From positions 1,240,001-1,304,000 of the forward strand of contig NZ_CP023396.1 in the NCBI RefSeq assembly GCF_008808095.1: a DNA stretch of 64,000 nt, in the 5' to 3' direction. Under the pieces are notes generated by a model. That model was not told the origin of the DNA, did no database searches, and worked only from the letters and a program-made list of their open reading frames with translations. Shown here one piece after another: positions 1-10,740 of this stretch (within the stretch, counting starts at the first letter, position 1; every line of letters starts with the position of its first letter). This DNA is from Pseudoalteromonas ruthenica (GTDB taxonomy: Bacteria > Pseudomonadota > Gammaproteobacteria > Enterobacterales > Alteromonadaceae). A program made the position numbers and the translations under genes.

Positions 1-479
1 CGGCGCTCGGCGCGCTCTTCGGCACTGGCAGTGAGGTAAATCTTCACCTCGGCATCGGGGAATACCACCGTGCCCATATCTCTGCCATCGGCGATTAAGC
101 CGTTTTCGCTGCGAAATGCGCGTTGACGGCGCAGTAATGCTTCGCGTACACGCGGCAGCGCGGCAACTTTAGACGCCGCAGCGCCGACTTCTTCGTTGCG
201 AATGCCATGGGTGACTTCTTCACCCTCAAGGATAATCTTGCTCGAGTCGGTCTCGTTATCAAACTCGAATTGCACATCTAAATTCGCCGCCAGAGGAACA
301 AGGGCCTCTTCGCTATCTAGGGCTATTTGGTGGTGTAACGCGGCGAGCGCTAACACCCGGTAAATTGCACCACTATCAAGCACGTCCCAGCCTAATTTTT
401 GTGCAAGTAAGCGACACACCGTACCCTTGCCTGAGCCACTTGGCCCATCAATGGTGATCACCGGCATTGATGCCTGCAT
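1..479 (-). CDS. cmk: Cytidylate kinase (partial, C-terminal part lies outside the window)
   Basis: Phosphorylates CMP and dCMP with ATP in cytosolic pyrimidine nucleotide recycling. The minus strand reads a P-loop, [11 protein letters not shown], near residue 8, followed by [11 protein letters not shown] and, later, [13 protein letters not shown], all typical of CMP kinases. The reading frame runs off the left edge after about 159 residues, so roughly the last third is missing. The start at 479 is preceded by a perfect AGGAGG five bases upstream; an in-frame ATG four codons later is less well placed. It follows aroA on the same strand, as in the usual aroA-cmk arrangement. Family assignment is secure. 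Confidence 0.95.
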   Translation of the reverse strand, partial: MQASMPVITIDGPSGSGKGTVCRLLAQKLGWDVLDSGAIYRVLALAALHHQIALDSEEALVPLAANLDVQFEFDNETDSSKIILEGEEVTHGIRNEEVGAAASKVAALPRVREALLRRQRAFRSENGLIADGRDMGTVVFPDAEVKIYLTASAEERAER

Positions 480-633
480 TCAAACCTCCTGCATGCACAG
501 CAAACATTAAAATCGGCGGTATTATACGCGAACTTTTCTGCAAATTCGCGTCATTACAGTAGTTTTTTAATATTGTTTTGTAACAGATCAAGTATCAGCC
601 TGCTTGCGAAAAAGCGTAAACAGGCTGCAAAGG

Positions 634-1914
634 CTAGTACTGACTGACGTGTGACAGTGTATCAAAATAGGTAGGGAAGGTTTTCGCGGTGCAATTCGGG
701 TCGTTAATAGTGACCGGCCACCCGCCCACTGCAACCAATGAAAAGCACATCGCGATACGATGGTCGTTATAAGTATCGATGGCAACATCATTAAGCGCTG
801 CTACCGGGGTGATTTCGATATAGTCTTCGCCCTCAATGACCTCAGCGCCCAACTTCTTCAACTCGGTTGCCATTGCATGTAACCGGTCGGTTTCTTTGAC
901 TCGCCAATTATAGATATTACGAATTGCCGTTTTGCCCTTTGCAAACAGTGCGACTGTTGCCAGTGTCATTGCTGCATCAGGGATCGCATTGGCGTCAATG
1001 TCCACGCCTTTGAGTGTACCTTTGCGCACAACCAACTTGGTATCATGCCAATCAATGTCCGCCCCCACCTGCTGCATGACCTTCGCAAAGCCGATATCTC
1101 CTTGTACACTTTGCGAGCCAACACCATGAATGGTGATTTCACCGCCAGCAATGGCTGCCGCCGCAACAAAGTAAGATGCTGAGGAAGCGTCGCCTTCAAC
1201 CATTATGCGTCCAGGGCTTTGGTATGTTTGTCCGCCTTTGACATAGAAGCGTTGATAATTGTCATGTTCAACATGGACACCAAATTTCGCCATCACTCCA
1301 AGGGTGATATCTATATAGGGCTTAGAAACCAACTCGCCTTTAATGCTGATGTTGGTATCCCCCTGAAACAGCGGAGCGGCCATCAATAAAGCGGTCAAAA
1401 ACTGACTGGAAATACTGCCGTCAATGCTTACTTCGCCCCCGCTGAGTCCTTGACCGTGAATCACCAACGGCGGATAGTGACGCTGTTTGCTGTAGTGAAT
1501 ATCGGCTCCGAGGGACTGTAGCGCATCCACTAAGTGGCCAATCGGACGCTCTTCCATGCGCGGCTCGCCTGTCAGTGTGAAAGAGCCCGAAGTTGCTGCT
1601 AGCACCGCAGTCAGAGGACGAAATGCGGTACCCGCGTTACCGAGAAACAAAGCATCATCTGGGGTATCCAGTTCACCGCCCCGCCCGTGCACCACAGCCT
1701 GCGTTTTATCATCGCTCAATTCAACCTTAACCCCCAAGGCCGAGAGCGCTGCAAGCATATGACGAATATCATCGCTGTCGAGCAGGTTGGTCACTGTGGT
1801 GTTGCCCTGTGCAAGCGCTGCCAGCAATAAGATGCGGTTAGAAAGGCTTTTTGAGCCTGGGAGGGTGACCTCGCCATTGATGCCTTTAATTGGCGCTAAT
1901 CGTAATGACTCCAT
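634..1914 (-). CDS. aroA: 3-phosphoshikimate 1-carboxyvinyltransferase (EPSP synthase)
   Basis: Sixth step of the shikimate pathway: joins shikimate-3-phosphate and phosphoenolpyruvate. About 426 residues, the same size as the E. coli enzyme. Visible signatures are GSKSLSNR near the N-terminus (substrate lysine), [11 protein letters not shown] (PEP-binding glycine/arginine loop, of the glyphosate-sensitive class I type), [13 protein letters not shown], the C-terminal RVKETDRL, and [13 protein letters not shown]. The ATG at 1914 shares bases with the serC stop (TGATG) and has AAGGAG eight bases upstream. A GTG one codon earlier is also possible. The overlap means translational coupling to serC. 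Confidence 0.97.
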   Translation of the reverse strand: MESLRLAPIKGINGEVTLPGSKSLSNRILLLAALAQGNTTVTNLLDSDDIRHMLAALSALGVKVELSDDKTQAVVHGRGGELDTPDDALFLGNAGTAFRPLTAVLAATSGSFTLTGEPRMEERPIGHLVDALQSLGADIHYSKQRHYPPLVIHGQGLSGGEVSIDGSISSQFLTALLMAAPLFQGDTNISIKGELVSKPYIDITLGVMAKFGVHVEHDNYQRFYVKGGQTYQSPGRIMVEGDASSASYFVAAAAIAGGEITIHGVGSQSVQGDIGFAKVMQQVGADIDWHDTKLVVRKGTLKGVDIDANAIPDAAMTLATVALFAKGKTAIRNIYNWRVKETDRLHAMATELKKLGAEVIEGEDYIEITPVAALNDVAIDTYNDHRIAMCFSLVAVGGWPVTINDPNCTAKTFPTYFDTLSHVSQY

Positions 1915-2996
1915 CACCCATGCTCCTTGGCAAACTCATCCATAAAGGTCACTAGCGCTTCAATACCGGCAACCGGCATGGCGTTATAGATACTCGCACG
2001 CATTCCGCCAACAAAACGATGCCCTTCTAACGCCAGTAAGCCCGCCTGTTTAGACAGTGCTAAGAAGCGCTCGTTATGGCGCTCGTCGTTCAACCAAAAT
2101 GGTACATTCATTAATGAGCGGCAGGCTTTGTCCACTTTATTATTGTAAAACGAGGAGCTATCGATGTAATCGTACAAGATGGCCGCTTTATTTTTGTTAT
2201 GGCGCTGCATAGCTGGAACACCACCGTGCTCCTCGAGATATTTAAATACTTCATCAGCCAGATACCAAGCGAAGGTCGGCGGCGTGTTATACATACTGCC
2301 CTGCTTGGCTTCCACCGCGTAATCCAATATTCCTGGGCGCGGCAAACCTTGGCGTTCAAGCAGCGTCTTACGAACAATCACAATAGCAAGCCCTGAAGGA
2401 CCAATATTTTTTTGCGCACCGGCGTAAATGACATCAAAATCATCAACATTGATTTCCCGCGATAGAATCATCGACGACATATCTGCCACGATAGGCGCAC
2501 TAGGGTGGCGAGGCACATCAAATAATTCAACACCATCAATGGTTTCATTAGGGCAATAATGAATGTAGCTGGCTTTTTCAGGCAATGGCCATTGCGCCAC
2601 CGGTGTTACGCCAAACTGACCATCACGGTCATCACGTACGTTCAGTTCAACCACATCGGTGTACTTACGCGCTTCTGTCGCCGCGCCGTCAGACCAAATA
2701 CCGGTATTAACATACACCGCTGGTGCATCGTCCAAATGCAGATTCATTGGCACAGCGGCAAATTGACCACGACCGCCACCATGCATAAAGAGCACGGCAA
2801 AGTCATCGCTAATGTTCATTAACCGGCGCAACCGCGCCTCGCACTGTTGCGCCATGGTTAAAAACGGCTCGGCTCGGTGACTCACTTCCATCACCGATAC
2901 TCCAAGATTTTGCCAATCCAAAAATTCACTCTGTGCCTTTTTCATAACCTCGGGTGGCAACATGGCAGGGCCTGCACAAAAGTTGTATACGCTCAT
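1914..2996 (-). CDS. serC: Phosphoserine aminotransferase
   Basis: PLP-dependent transamination of 3-phosphohydroxypyruvate in serine synthesis, also used in pyridoxal-phosphate synthesis. 360 residues. The protein begins with the family hallmark [14 protein letters not shown], and the PLP lysine is K196 in [12 protein letters not shown]. The frame is open 13 codons further upstream, but the ATG at 2996 matches the known N-terminus and has AGGA upstream. It overlaps aroA and is the first gene of a serC-aroA(-cmk) operon, separated from gyrA by a terminator. Confidence 0.97.
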   Translation of the reverse strand: MSVYNFCAGPAMLPPEVMKKAQSEFLDWQNLGVSVMEVSHRAEPFLTMAQQCEARLRRLMNISDDFAVLFMHGGGRGQFAAVPMNLHLDDAPAVYVNTGIWSDGAATEARKYTDVVELNVRDDRDGQFGVTPVAQWPLPEKASYIHYCPNETIDGVELFDVPRHPSAPIVADMSSMILSREINVDDFDVIYAGAQKNIGPSGLAIVIVRKTLLERQGLPRPGILDYAVEAKQGSMYNTPPTFAWYLADEVFKYLEEHGGVPAMQRHNKNKAAILYDYIDSSSFYNNKVDKACRSLMNVPFWLNDERHNERFLALSKQAGLLALEGHRFVGGMRASIYNAMPVAGIEALVTFMDEFAKEHG

Positions 2997-3090
2997 TACT
3001 TCTATTTCCTCATTCCATATGCGTATGGATAACACCTAGGACGCTATGCACCACGATTAAGTGCTCGAAAGGTATTATCAACAAATAAAA

Positions 3091-3110
3091 AAAGCGGCCG
3101 AAGCCGCTTT
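3091..3110 (-). terminator. Rho-independent terminator of gyrA
   Basis: An 8-bp perfect stem (AAAGCGGC/GCCGCTTT) closes a four-base loop that reads TTCG on the minus strand, and is followed on that strand by seven T residues. It sits 16 bp after the gyrA stop and upstream of serC. Confidence 0.9.
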
Positions 3111-3125
3111 CATATACTAAGAGAT

Positions 3126-5798
3126 TTACTCAGGCGTGTCATCGCCTGCAGTGGGTGCCTGTGAATTTTCTGGCACCTCATTTTGCTCTATGTCGACTAG
3201 GTCTTCATCATCGATTTCTTCGATACGTTGTAACCCAACCACAGCCTCACCGTCAATGGTGCGGATCAAAATGACCCCCTGGGTGTTACGACCAACGCGA
3301 GACACTTCATTAACACGAGTACGTACTAAGGTACCGCGATTAGAAATGATCATGATTTCATCATTGTCATCGACTTGCACCGCACCAACTACAGGGCCAT
3401 TGCGCTCGCTCACTTTAATTGAGACCACGCCTTGTGTCGCTCGACTCTTAGCAGGATACTCTTCTAATGGTGTGCGTTTACCATAGCCATTCTCAGTCAC
3501 GGTCAGGATAGCGCCATCCCCTTGCGGTACAATTAACGATACCACTTTGACGTCGTCTGGCATCTTGATGCCACGAACACCTGTCGCAGTGCGGCCCATA
3601 GGACGCAGAGCGAGCAGTTCTTCGCCCGTTTCAGGGTCACGTTTAACTTCACCCGTTTCAGCGTCGCGTTGTTTCTCATTGAAACGCACTACTTTGCCGT
3701 GCTCGGTAAATAGCATGATGTCGTCTTCACCAGTGGTGATACGTGCACCGATTAAGCTATCCCCTTCGTTCAGGTTAATCGCGATGATGCCGCTGGCGCG
3801 TTGACGGCTGTAGGCCGTCAGTGGCGTTTTCTTAACAACACCGCTGGCGGTCGCCATGACAATAAACTTGTCTTCTTCGTATTCACGCACAGGTAATATC
3901 GTGGTGATGCGTTCATCAGCTTCGAGCGGTAGCAAGTTAACAATCGGCTTACCACGCGCTGCGCGGCTGGCAAGTGGCAACTGATAGACTTTCAGCCAAT
4001 ACAAACGCCCTGCGCTGGAGAAGCATAAAATGGTGTCGTGGGTATTGGCAACCAGTAAGCGTTCGATGAAATCTTCATCTTTCATCTTCGTTGCCGACTT
4101 ACCCTTACCGCCTCGACGCTGGGCCTCATAATCACTCAAAGGCTGGTACTTAACATAGCCTTCATGGGACAAGGTCACCACCACATCTTCTTCGTTGATT
4201 AAATCTTCCAAGCTGATGTCGTGCGCCGCAGCACTGATTTCAGTACGACGTTCATCGCCATAGGTGTCTTTAATCAATACTAACTCGTCACGGATCACTT
4301 CCATCAAACGCTCAGGTGAACCGAGGATATGTAACAACTCAGCGATAAGCTCAAGTAGCTCTTGGTATTCATCAAGGATTTTACCGTGCTCTAGACCTGT
4401 CAGCTTATGTAAGCGCAGCTCCAAAATAGCCTGAGCTTGGGGCTCTGATAGATAGTATTGACCATCGCGAATACCTAGGCCATCAGCAAGCCAGTCTGGA
4501 CGCGCAGCATCATCACCAGCTTTTTCCAGCATGGCTTTTACATTGCCGAGCTCCCACGGGCGAGATACTAACGCTTCTTTCGCCTCGGCCGGTGTTGGCG
4601 ACTTACGGATCAGCTCAATGACCGGGTCGATATTCGCCAAAGCAATCGCAAGGCCTTCAAGGGTGTGTGCACGGTCACGGGCTTTACGTAAATCGTATAC
4701 AGTCCGGCGAGTGACCACTTCACGACGATGAAGAATAAAGGCTTCAAGCATCTCTTTGAGGTTGAAACAACGTGGCTGATTGCCATCTAGGGCAACCATA
4801 TTCATGCCAAACACTGTTTGCATTTGCGTTTGTGCATACAGGTTATTGAGGATAACTTCGCCGACTTCGCCGCGTTTTACCTCGATAACAATGCGCATAC
4901 CGTCTTTATCAGACTCATCACGCAGCGCACTGATCCCCTCAATCTTCTTGTCTTTAACCAGTTCGGCGATTTTTTCAATCAAGCGCGCTTTGTTAACCTG
5001 GTACGGGATTTCATGGACAACAATGGTTTCGCGCCCGGTTTTTTCATCCACTTCGACATCGGCACGAGCGCGGATATAAATCTTACCACGGCCGGTTTTA
5101 TAGGCCTGCTCAATGCCCTTTTTGCCATTGATAATGGCTGCAGTAGGGAAATCAGGACCAGGAATGTAGTCCATCAATTCTTCAATCGTGGTTTCCGGCT
5201 CTTTAATAAGCGCCAAACAACCATTGATCACTTCGGTGAGGTTATGCGGCGGTATGTTAGTCGCCATACCGACGGCAATACCCGAAGAACCATTGACGAG
5301 TAAGTTAGGCACTTTGGTCGGCAACACATCTGGGATTTGCTCGGTGCCGTCGTAGTTCGGCACAAAGTCTACAGTTTCTTTTTCTAAATCAGCCAGTAGC
5401 TCTTGTGATAGCTTCGCCATACGCACTTCGGTGTAACGCATCGCTGCCGCTGAGTCACCATCTACCGAGCCAAAGTTACCTTGACCATCAACAAGCATGT
5501 AACGCAAGGAGAATGGCTGTGCCATACGAACGATGGTGTCGTACACTGCACTGTCGCCATGGGGGTGGTATTTACCGATTACATCACCGACTACACGAGC
5601 CGATTTCTTATAGGGTTTATTCCAGTCATTGCGGAGTTCATTCATGGCAAACAACACACGACGGTGAACAGGCTTAAGCCCATCACGCACATCGGGAAGC
5701 GCACGCCCTACAATTACACTCATAGCGTAATCGAGGTAGGAATTTTTTAACTCATCTTCAATATTAACCGGAAGGACTTCGTTGGCGAGATCAGTCAT
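3126..5798 (-). CDS. gyrA: DNA gyrase subunit A
   Basis: DNA-breaking and rejoining subunit of gyrase, which introduces negative supercoils. 890 residues from the ATG at 5798; an in-frame GTG three codons upstream is poorly spaced from the ribosome site. Numbering matches E. coli: the catalytic tyrosine is Y122 in [10 protein letters not shown], and the quinolone-determining stretch [12 protein letters not shown] keeps S83 and D87, the susceptible residues. The N-terminal breakage-reunion domain is followed by a C-terminal beta-pinwheel with the GyrA-box region near QRRGGKG, and then a strongly acidic tail rich in D and E. It is transcribed divergently from ubiG. Confidence 0.98.
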   Translation of the reverse strand: MTDLANEVLPVNIEDELKNSYLDYAMSVIVGRALPDVRDGLKPVHRRVLFAMNELRNDWNKPYKKSARVVGDVIGKYHPHGDSAVYDTIVRMAQPFSLRYMLVDGQGNFGSVDGDSAAAMRYTEVRMAKLSQELLADLEKETVDFVPNYDGTEQIPDVLPTKVPNLLVNGSSGIAVGMATNIPPHNLTEVINGCLALIKEPETTIEELMDYIPGPDFPTAAIINGKKGIEQAYKTGRGKIYIRARADVEVDEKTGRETIVVHEIPYQVNKARLIEKIAELVKDKKIEGISALRDESDKDGMRIVIEVKRGEVGEVILNNLYAQTQMQTVFGMNMVALDGNQPRCFNLKEMLEAFILHRREVVTRRTVYDLRKARDRAHTLEGLAIALANIDPVIELIRKSPTPAEAKEALVSRPWELGNVKAMLEKAGDDAARPDWLADGLGIRDGQYYLSEPQAQAILELRLHKLTGLEHGKILDEYQELLELIAELLHILGSPERLMEVIRDELVLIKDTYGDERRTEISAAAHDISLEDLINEEDVVVTLSHEGYVKYQPLSDYEAQRRGGKGKSATKMKDEDFIERLLVANTHDTILCFSSAGRLYWLKVYQLPLASRAARGKPIVNLLPLEADERITTILPVREYEEDKFIVMATASGVVKKTPLTAYSRQRASGIIAINLNEGDSLIGARITTGEDDIMLFTEHGKVVRFNEKQRDAETGEVKRDPETGEELLALRPMGRTATGVRGIKMPDDVKVVSLIVPQGDGAILTVTENGYGKRTPLEEYPAKSRATQGVVSIKVSERNGPVVGAVQVDDNDEIMIISNRGTLVRTRVNEVSRVGRNTQGVILIRTIDGEAVVGLQRIEEIDDEDLVDIEQNEVPENSQAPTAGDDTPE

Positions 5799-5929
5799 TG
5801 ATTCCACTTTCCTTCTTCATTGACAGCCTCCGTTCCCAACAAAGTGAAGGAGAATCAGCGACTGTCATTTGTCGTTATTATCTGCGTTCATGCTATCACA
5901 TTATTTTTGATTTTACAGGCGCTAAATCT

Positions 5930-5959
5930 TTGCGATTTGCGAAAATCCCCCCGTATAAT
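5930..5959 (+). promoter_or_regulatory. Probable sigma-70 promoter of ubiG
   Basis: A consensus -10 TATAAT at 5954-5959 lies 18 bp after a -35-like TTGCGA at 5930-5935. The likely transcription start is about 20 bp before the ubiG start codon. Confidence 0.6.
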
Positions 5960-5986
5960 GGCCTCATAAACACGAGGAAGTTTTAT

Positions 5987-6697
5987 ATGACCGAACATCA
6001 AAATGTAGACCACAGTGAAATAGCTAAATTTGAGGCCATTGCCGAACGTTGGTGGGATTTCGACGGCGAATTCAAACCACTACATGATATTAACCCTCTG
6101 CGACTGGATTTCATCGCCCAGCATGCACAAGGGCTGGCGCAAAAGCAGGCCGTGGATATAGGCTGCGGAGGTGGAATTTTAGCTGAAAGCATGGCCAAGC
6201 TCGGCGCCCAAGTCACGGGAATTGATATGGGCCAAGAGCCACTCAATGTAGCGAAGCTGCACGCGCTGGAGTCTGGGGTAAAAGTGGATTATCAGTTAAG
6301 CACTGCCGAAGCATTTAGCGAACACCACAGTGAACAGTTTGATGTGGTCACTTGTATGGAAATGCTTGAGCATGTGCCTGAACCCGAGTCGGTTATTGCC
6401 GCCGCCGCCCGCCTCGCTAAACCAGGAGCAAATGTGTATTTCTCTACGCTCAATAAAACCACTAAAGCCTATTTATTGGCAATACTGGGGGCGGAGAAGG
6501 TGCTAAAAATGGTTCCTGAAGGCACGCACGACCACAGTAAGTTTATTCGCCCCTCGCAACTTATAGCATGGGCTGAGCAACAAGGGCTCAAAGTGCGTCA
6601 CAGCGCCGGCTTAAGTTATAACCCGCTGACAAAACAATTTACCCTTAACAACGACGTTAGCGTTAACTATATATTGCACTTCGAAAAATTACTGTGA
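5987..6697 (+). CDS. ubiG: Ubiquinone biosynthesis O-methyltransferase
   Basis: SAM-dependent O-methyltransferase that performs both O-methylations in ubiquinone synthesis. 236 residues. The N-terminus [16 protein letters not shown] is typical of UbiG, the SAM site is [12 protein letters not shown] near residue 57, and [13 protein letters not shown] is the post-I/II region. The ATG at 5987 has GAGGAAG six bases upstream; the frame is open further upstream but that stretch overlaps the promoter. UbiG beside gyrA and nrdA is a common gammaproteobacterial order. Confidence 0.96.
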   Translation: MTEHQNVDHSEIAKFEAIAERWWDFDGEFKPLHDINPLRLDFIAQHAQGLAQKQAVDIGCGGGILAESMAKLGAQVTGIDMGQEPLNVAKLHALESGVKVDYQLSTAEAFSEHHSEQFDVVTCMEMLEHVPEPESVIAAAARLAKPGANVYFSTLNKTTKAYLLAILGAEKVLKMVPEGTHDHSKFIRPSQLIAWAEQQGLKVRHSAGLSYNPLTKQFTLNNDVSVNYILHFEKLL

Positions 6698-6744
6698 TCG
6701 AAAATGATCCGCGCATTGTATTGGCAAATTCGCGGATGACGAAT

Positions 6745-6791
6745 ACACTATATCTGGTGGCTTGTTAATTTTTGAACACCAGATATAGTGA
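6745..6791. promoter_or_regulatory. NrdR box pair 1
   Basis: Two 16-mers at 6745-6760 and 6776-6791 match the NrdR consensus (ACAC-AT-rich centre-GTGT). Their start points are 31 bp apart, three helical turns, which is the usual spacing for paired NrdR boxes. The core of one (CACTATATCTGGTG) is the exact reverse complement of the core of the other, so the pair is also a 14-bp inverted repeat. Confidence 0.8.
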
Positions 6792-6953
6792 TTTGAAATG
6801 ATCGTCACGAATACAATTTAAGCGTATTGATGATAAAAAAATCAGTCGCTATCGGTACAAAAATTTCGTTTAAATTGTTTTTTTTGGCGTTGATTTTCAT
6901 CTAAATACAGCTTTAAAAATGCTATAAGGTTAACGATCACTAACCCCTTGTAG

Positions 6954-6962
6954 TTATCCACA
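6954..6962 (+). promoter_or_regulatory. DnaA box
   Basis: TTATCCACA is a perfect consensus DnaA 9-mer. In E. coli DnaA regulates nrdAB, so its placement between the two NrdR box pairs fits replication-coupled control of ribonucleotide reductase. Confidence 0.6.
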
Positions 6963-7000
6963 GATTGTCAAGGTATGCGCCTCTTGCAAAAGCATCGCTA

Positions 7001-7047
7001 CCCCACTATCTTGTGAGTCGCTGTGATGAAAACACCATATATAGTGT
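7001..7047. promoter_or_regulatory. NrdR box pair 2
   Basis: The downstream member at 7032-7047, ACACCATATATAGTGT, is an almost ideal NrdR box. A degenerate partner at 7001-7016 sits exactly 31 bp upstream, the same spacing as pair 1. The strong box probably overlaps or flanks the nrdA promoter so that NrdR with ATP/dATP bound represses it. Confidence 0.75.
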
Positions 7048-7215
7048 TTAAATCTTGGCCAATTAGGCCGTGCTTTAATCTGCTGTACTCATAAATAGGT
7101 GATAGCGAAGCACTATCCTGGCAGTAAAGTAACATCCGCTGGTGTAAATACGGGCGGCAACACGTATTTCTCAGCCGTGCGCTAAGACAACTAATTATAA
7201 ATACGGGCAATAACT

Positions 7216-9501
7216 ATGAACCAACAGCTATCTGTTAGTAAACGCGACGGACGTAAGGAAGCGCTGGATTTAGATAAAATCCATCGCGTTATTACTTGGG
7301 CGGCAGAAGGTCTGAATAATGTATCTGTCTCACAAGTTGAACTTAAGTCCCATATTCAGTTCTATGACGGTATCCGCACCGAAGACATTCATGAGACAAT
7401 CATTAAGTCAGCAGCAGATCTGATCTCAAAAGACACTCCTGACTATCAGTTTTTGGCAGCTCGCCTTGCCATCTTTCATCTAAGAAAGAAAGCTTATGGC
7501 CAATTTGAGCCACCGAAGCTGTATGACCACGTAGTTAAGCTCGTTGAAGATAAACGCTACGATCAACATTTACTCACTGATTACACTCAGTCTGAGTTCG
7601 AGCAAATGGATGCCTTTATTGATCATAGCCGAGACTTAAACTTCAGCTACGCTGCAGTAAAGCAGTTGGAAGGTAAATACCTTGTCCAAAACCGTGTTAC
7701 TGGCGACATTTACGAGAGCGCGCAATTTTTATATGTATTAGTGGCTGCCAGCTTATTCTCTGAATATCCAAAAGAAACGCGTCTTGACTATGTTAAGCGC
7801 TTTTACGATGCCGTTTCTACATTCAAAATTTCGTTGCCAACACCGATTATGTCGGGTGTGCGCACACCGACTCGTCAATTTAGCTCATGCGTACTGATTG
7901 AGTGTGACGATAGCCTAGATTCCATTAACGCGACTTCTTCTGCAATCGTTAAATACGTATCACAGCGAGCCGGTATTGGTATTAACGCTGGACGCATTCG
8001 TGCCCTAGGCAGCCCAATCCGTAACGGTGAAGCCTACCATACAGGTTGTATCCCATTTTATAAGCACTTCCAAACGGCAGTAAAAAGCTGCTCTCAAGGT
8101 GGGGTGCGCGGCGGCGCAGCCACACTCTTCTACCCACTGTGGCACTTGGAAGTAGAAAACCTGCTGGTCTTGAAGAATAACCGAGGTGTCGATGACAACC
8201 GGGTACGTCATCTAGATTATGGTGTGCAGTTTAATAAGCTGATGTATACCCGACTCATTAAAGACGGCCACATTACCTTGTTCAGTCCATCGGATGTACC
8301 AGGCTTGTACGATGCCTTTTTCGAAGACCAAGAAAAATTCGAACAGCTATATGTGCAGTACGAACAAGACGACAGTATCCGCAAAAAGCGTATCAAGGCT
8401 ATTGAGCTGTTTTCGATGTTTTTGCAAGAGCGTGCCAGCACTGGGCGCATCTATCTGCAAAACGTGGATCACTGTAATACTCACAGCCCGTTCGATGCTA
8501 AAGTCGCGCCTATTCGCCAATCTAATTTATGTTTAGAAATCGCGTTGCCGACTAAGCCGATGAATAATGTTATGGACGAAGAAGGCGAAATTGCCTTGTG
8601 TACGCTATCGGCATTTAACCTCGGTGCTATTAATTCACTCGACGAGCTCGAAGAGCTGGCCGAACTAGGTGTCCGCGCCCTTGATAGCCTGTTGGATTAC
8701 CAAGAGTACCCTGTTCCTGCTGCGTATAACGCCACCATGGGCCGCCGTACTTTGGGTATTGGCGTCATTAACTTTGCCTATTACTTAGCTAAAAATGGCA
8801 AACGTTATTCCGATGGCAGTGCCAACGCGTTAACACACAAAACTTTTGAGGCGATTCAATATTACTTAATGAAAGCGTCAAATGAGTTAGCGAAAGAAAA
8901 AGGCGCTTGTCCTAAGTTTAACGAAACAACCTATGCTCAAGGCATTATGCCTATCGATACTTATAAGAAGGATCTCGATAGTGTATGTGACGAGCCGTTG
9001 CACCTTGACTGGGATGGACTACGCGAAAGCATTAAAACCCATGGTATGCGTAACTCAACGCTATCAGCGTTAATGCCTTCAGAGACATCATCGCAGATTT
9101 CTAATGCCACGAACGGCATTGAGCCACCGCGTGGGCACATCAGCGTTAAAGCATCTAAAGACGGTATTTTGAAGCAGGTAGTGCCTGAATATGAGCGTTT
9201 GAAAGAGCAGTACGAGTTACTTTGGGATATCCCTTCTAACGATGGCTACCTGCAACTTGTTGGCATTATGCAGAAATTCGTTGACCAAACGATTTCAGCC
9301 AATACCAACTATGATCCAAACAAGTTCGAAGGCGGTAAAGTACCTATGAAGTTACTGCTTAAAGACTTATTAACCGCGTACAAGCTTGGTGTCAAAACGT
9401 TGTACTACCATAACACTCGTGATGGTGCAGCTGACTCGCAAGACGAGCTTAAGCCAGAACAAGCCGATGACGGCTGTGAAGGCGGCGCGTGTAAAATATA
9501 A
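7216..9501 (+). CDS. nrdA: Ribonucleoside-diphosphate reductase class Ia, alpha subunit
   Basis: Large catalytic and allosteric subunit that reduces NDPs to dNDPs. 761 residues, the same length as E. coli NrdA, and numbering coincides. An N-terminal ATP-cone (about 5-95) carries the dATP overall-activity site. Catalytic residues are visible: C225 in FSSCVLIE, C439 and E441 in SNLCLEIALPT, C462 in ALCTLSAFNLG, and Y730/Y731 in TLYYHNTRDG for radical transfer. The C-terminal CEGGACKI holds the shuttle cysteines C754 and C759. It is the first gene of nrdA-nrdB-yfaE. Confidence 0.98.
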   Translation: MNQQLSVSKRDGRKEALDLDKIHRVITWAAEGLNNVSVSQVELKSHIQFYDGIRTEDIHETIIKSAADLISKDTPDYQFLAARLAIFHLRKKAYGQFEPPKLYDHVVKLVEDKRYDQHLLTDYTQSEFEQMDAFIDHSRDLNFSYAAVKQLEGKYLVQNRVTGDIYESAQFLYVLVAASLFSEYPKETRLDYVKRFYDAVSTFKISLPTPIMSGVRTPTRQFSSCVLIECDDSLDSINATSSAIVKYVSQRAGIGINAGRIRALGSPIRNGEAYHTGCIPFYKHFQTAVKSCSQGGVRGGAATLFYPLWHLEVENLLVLKNNRGVDDNRVRHLDYGVQFNKLMYTRLIKDGHITLFSPSDVPGLYDAFFEDQEKFEQLYVQYEQDDSIRKKRIKAIELFSMFLQERASTGRIYLQNVDHCNTHSPFDAKVAPIRQSNLCLEIALPTKPMNNVMDEEGEIALCTLSAFNLGAINSLDELEELAELGVRALDSLLDYQEYPVPAAYNATMGRRTLGIGVINFAYYLAKNGKRYSDGSANALTHKTFEAIQYYLMKASNELAKEKGACPKFNETTYAQGIMPIDTYKKDLDSVCDEPLHLDWDGLRESIKTHGMRNSTLSALMPSETSSQISNATNGIEPPRGHISVKASKDGILKQVVPEYERLKEQYELLWDIPSNDGYLQLVGIMQKFVDQTISANTNYDPNKFEGGKVPMKLLLKDLLTAYKLGVKTLYYHNTRDGAADSQDELKPEQADDGCEGGACKI

Positions 9502-9508
9502 TTACAGC

Positions 9509-9530
9509 ATGCGGCTGTGTACAGCCGCAT
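9509..9530 (+). other. Hairpin in the nrdA-nrdB intercistronic region
   Basis: A 9-bp perfect stem (ATGCGGCTG/CAGCCGCAT) with a four-base loop lies 8 bp after the nrdA stop. It has only a weak T-run after it, so it may act as a partial terminator or mRNA-stability element that sets the nrdA:nrdB ratio. Confidence 0.6.
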
Positions 9531-9570
9531 TCCTTTGTTGTTCTACCAAGTAGATTGAGACCCCACGACT

Positions 9571-10701
9571 ATGTCATACACCACTTTTAGCCGTAATCAT
9601 AACGACCAATTAAAAGAACCGATGTTTTTTGGGCAAACGGTGAATGTGTCACGTTACGACCAGCAGAAGTACCCTATTTTTGAGAAGTTAATTGAAAAGC
9701 AACTGTCTTTCTTTTGGCGCCCGGAAGAAGTGGATGTCAGCAAAGACCGTGTTGATTTTCAATCATTGCCCGATCATGAACGTCACATTTTCTTGAGCAA
9801 CCTGAAATACCAAACCCTGCTAGACAGTGTTCAAGGGCGCTCACCCAACGTTGCCTTGCTACCTATCGTGTCGCTGCCCGAGTTGGAAACCTGGATAGAA
9901 ACATGGGCGTTCAGTGAGACCATCCACAGTCGCTCATACACTCATATCATTCGCAATGTAACGCAATCCCCTGAGCTTATTTTTGATGACATTGTCACCA
10001 ATGACAAAATCAATGAGCGTGCCGACGCGGTGACTCGTTACTATGATGACTTAATCCACTTAACATCAATTTACAACCTGTACGGCGAAGGTCAGCACAC
10101 CATCAACGGCGATGTCATTGATGTGAGCCTGTACGAGCTTAAGAAACGTTTGTATTTAGCGATGATGTCGGTGAATATTCTCGAAGCCATTCGCTTCTAT
10201 GTGTCGTTTGCATGCTCGTTTGCGTTTGCAGAGCGTGAACTGATGGAAGGCAATGCGAAAATCATTAAGCTTATCGCTCGTGATGAAGCCTTGCACCTCT
10301 CTGGTACGCAGCACATGCTCAATATTATGCAAGAAGGTAAGGACGACCCGCAAATGGCAGAGGTAGCAGCCGAGTGCCGCGAGCAAGCCATTGCGATGTT
10401 TGTCGATGCAGCGCAACAAGAAAAAGAGTGGGCTGAATATCTCTTCAAAGATGGCTCTATGATAGGGCTCAACAAAGACATTCTCTGTCAGTACGTTGAG
10501 TACATTACCAATGTGCGTATGAGCGCAGTAGGCTTGCCAACTCAATTTGAAACTCAAAGCAATCCGATCCCATGGATCAATGCTTGGTTGGTATCTGATA
10601 ACGTGCAAGTTGCTCCGCAAGAAGCGGAAATCAGCTCTTACTTAGTTGGCCAAATCGATTCGCAAGTGGATGCTAACGACTTTGGTGACTTTGACCTTTA
10701 A
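9571..10701 (+). CDS. nrdB: Ribonucleoside-diphosphate reductase class Ia, beta subunit
   Basis: Carries the di-iron centre and tyrosyl radical for NrdA. 376 residues, as in E. coli. The radical tyrosine is Y123 (counting Met) in [10 protein letters not shown]. Iron ligands include D85 in [10 protein letters not shown], the FSETIHS glutamate and histidine, and the later [13 protein letters not shown] segment. The C-terminal tail [10 protein letters not shown] is the NrdA docking peptide. It lies 69 bp after nrdA with a hairpin between them, and it is followed by a strong hairpin before yfaE. Confidence 0.98.
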   Translation: MSYTTFSRNHNDQLKEPMFFGQTVNVSRYDQQKYPIFEKLIEKQLSFFWRPEEVDVSKDRVDFQSLPDHERHIFLSNLKYQTLLDSVQGRSPNVALLPIVSLPELETWIETWAFSETIHSRSYTHIIRNVTQSPELIFDDIVTNDKINERADAVTRYYDDLIHLTSIYNLYGEGQHTINGDVIDVSLYELKKRLYLAMMSVNILEAIRFYVSFACSFAFAERELMEGNAKIIKLIARDEALHLSGTQHMLNIMQEGKDDPQMAEVAAECREQAIAMFVDAAQQEKEWAEYLFKDGSMIGLNKDILCQYVEYITNVRMSAVGLPTQFETQSNPIPWINAWLVSDNVQVAPQEAEISSYLVGQIDSQVDANDFGDFDL

Positions 10702-10708
10702 TATAAGC

Positions 10709-10735
10709 GGGGCCCCTTTGGGCCCCTACTTTTCC
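10709..10735 (+). terminator. Terminator or attenuator between nrdB and yfaE
   Basis: A 7-bp all-G/C stem (GGGGCCC/GGGCCCC, 10709-10715 with 10720-10726) has a four-base loop and is followed by a T-rich tract. It begins 8 bp after the nrdB stop and ends just before the yfaE start, so yfaE is probably expressed at a lower level by read-through. Confidence 0.75.
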
Positions 10736-10740
10736 TAATC

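Larger units (their letters stand above)
6698..7215 (+). promoter_or_regulatory. Long regulatory region upstream of nrdA
   Basis: This 518-bp gene-free stretch separates ubiG from nrdA. It holds four NrdR-box-like 16-mers arranged as two pairs and one perfect DnaA box, each listed separately. No convincing protein-coding frame or clear sigma-70 hexamer pair was found. The 168 bp after the last box would form an unusually long leader if transcription starts near that box. Confidence 0.7.

Noticed and set aside
596..627. CAGCCTG/CAGGCTG hairpin after aroA
   Set aside because: Seven-base stem with a large loop and no T-run; too weak to call a terminator.
4818..5303. 161-codon plus-strand frame inside gyrA
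   Set aside because: Antisense to gyrA, no independent signal for translation.
10156..10620. 154-codon frame on the minus strand inside nrdB
   Set aside because: Antisense shadow of a strongly conserved gene, with no recognisable protein.
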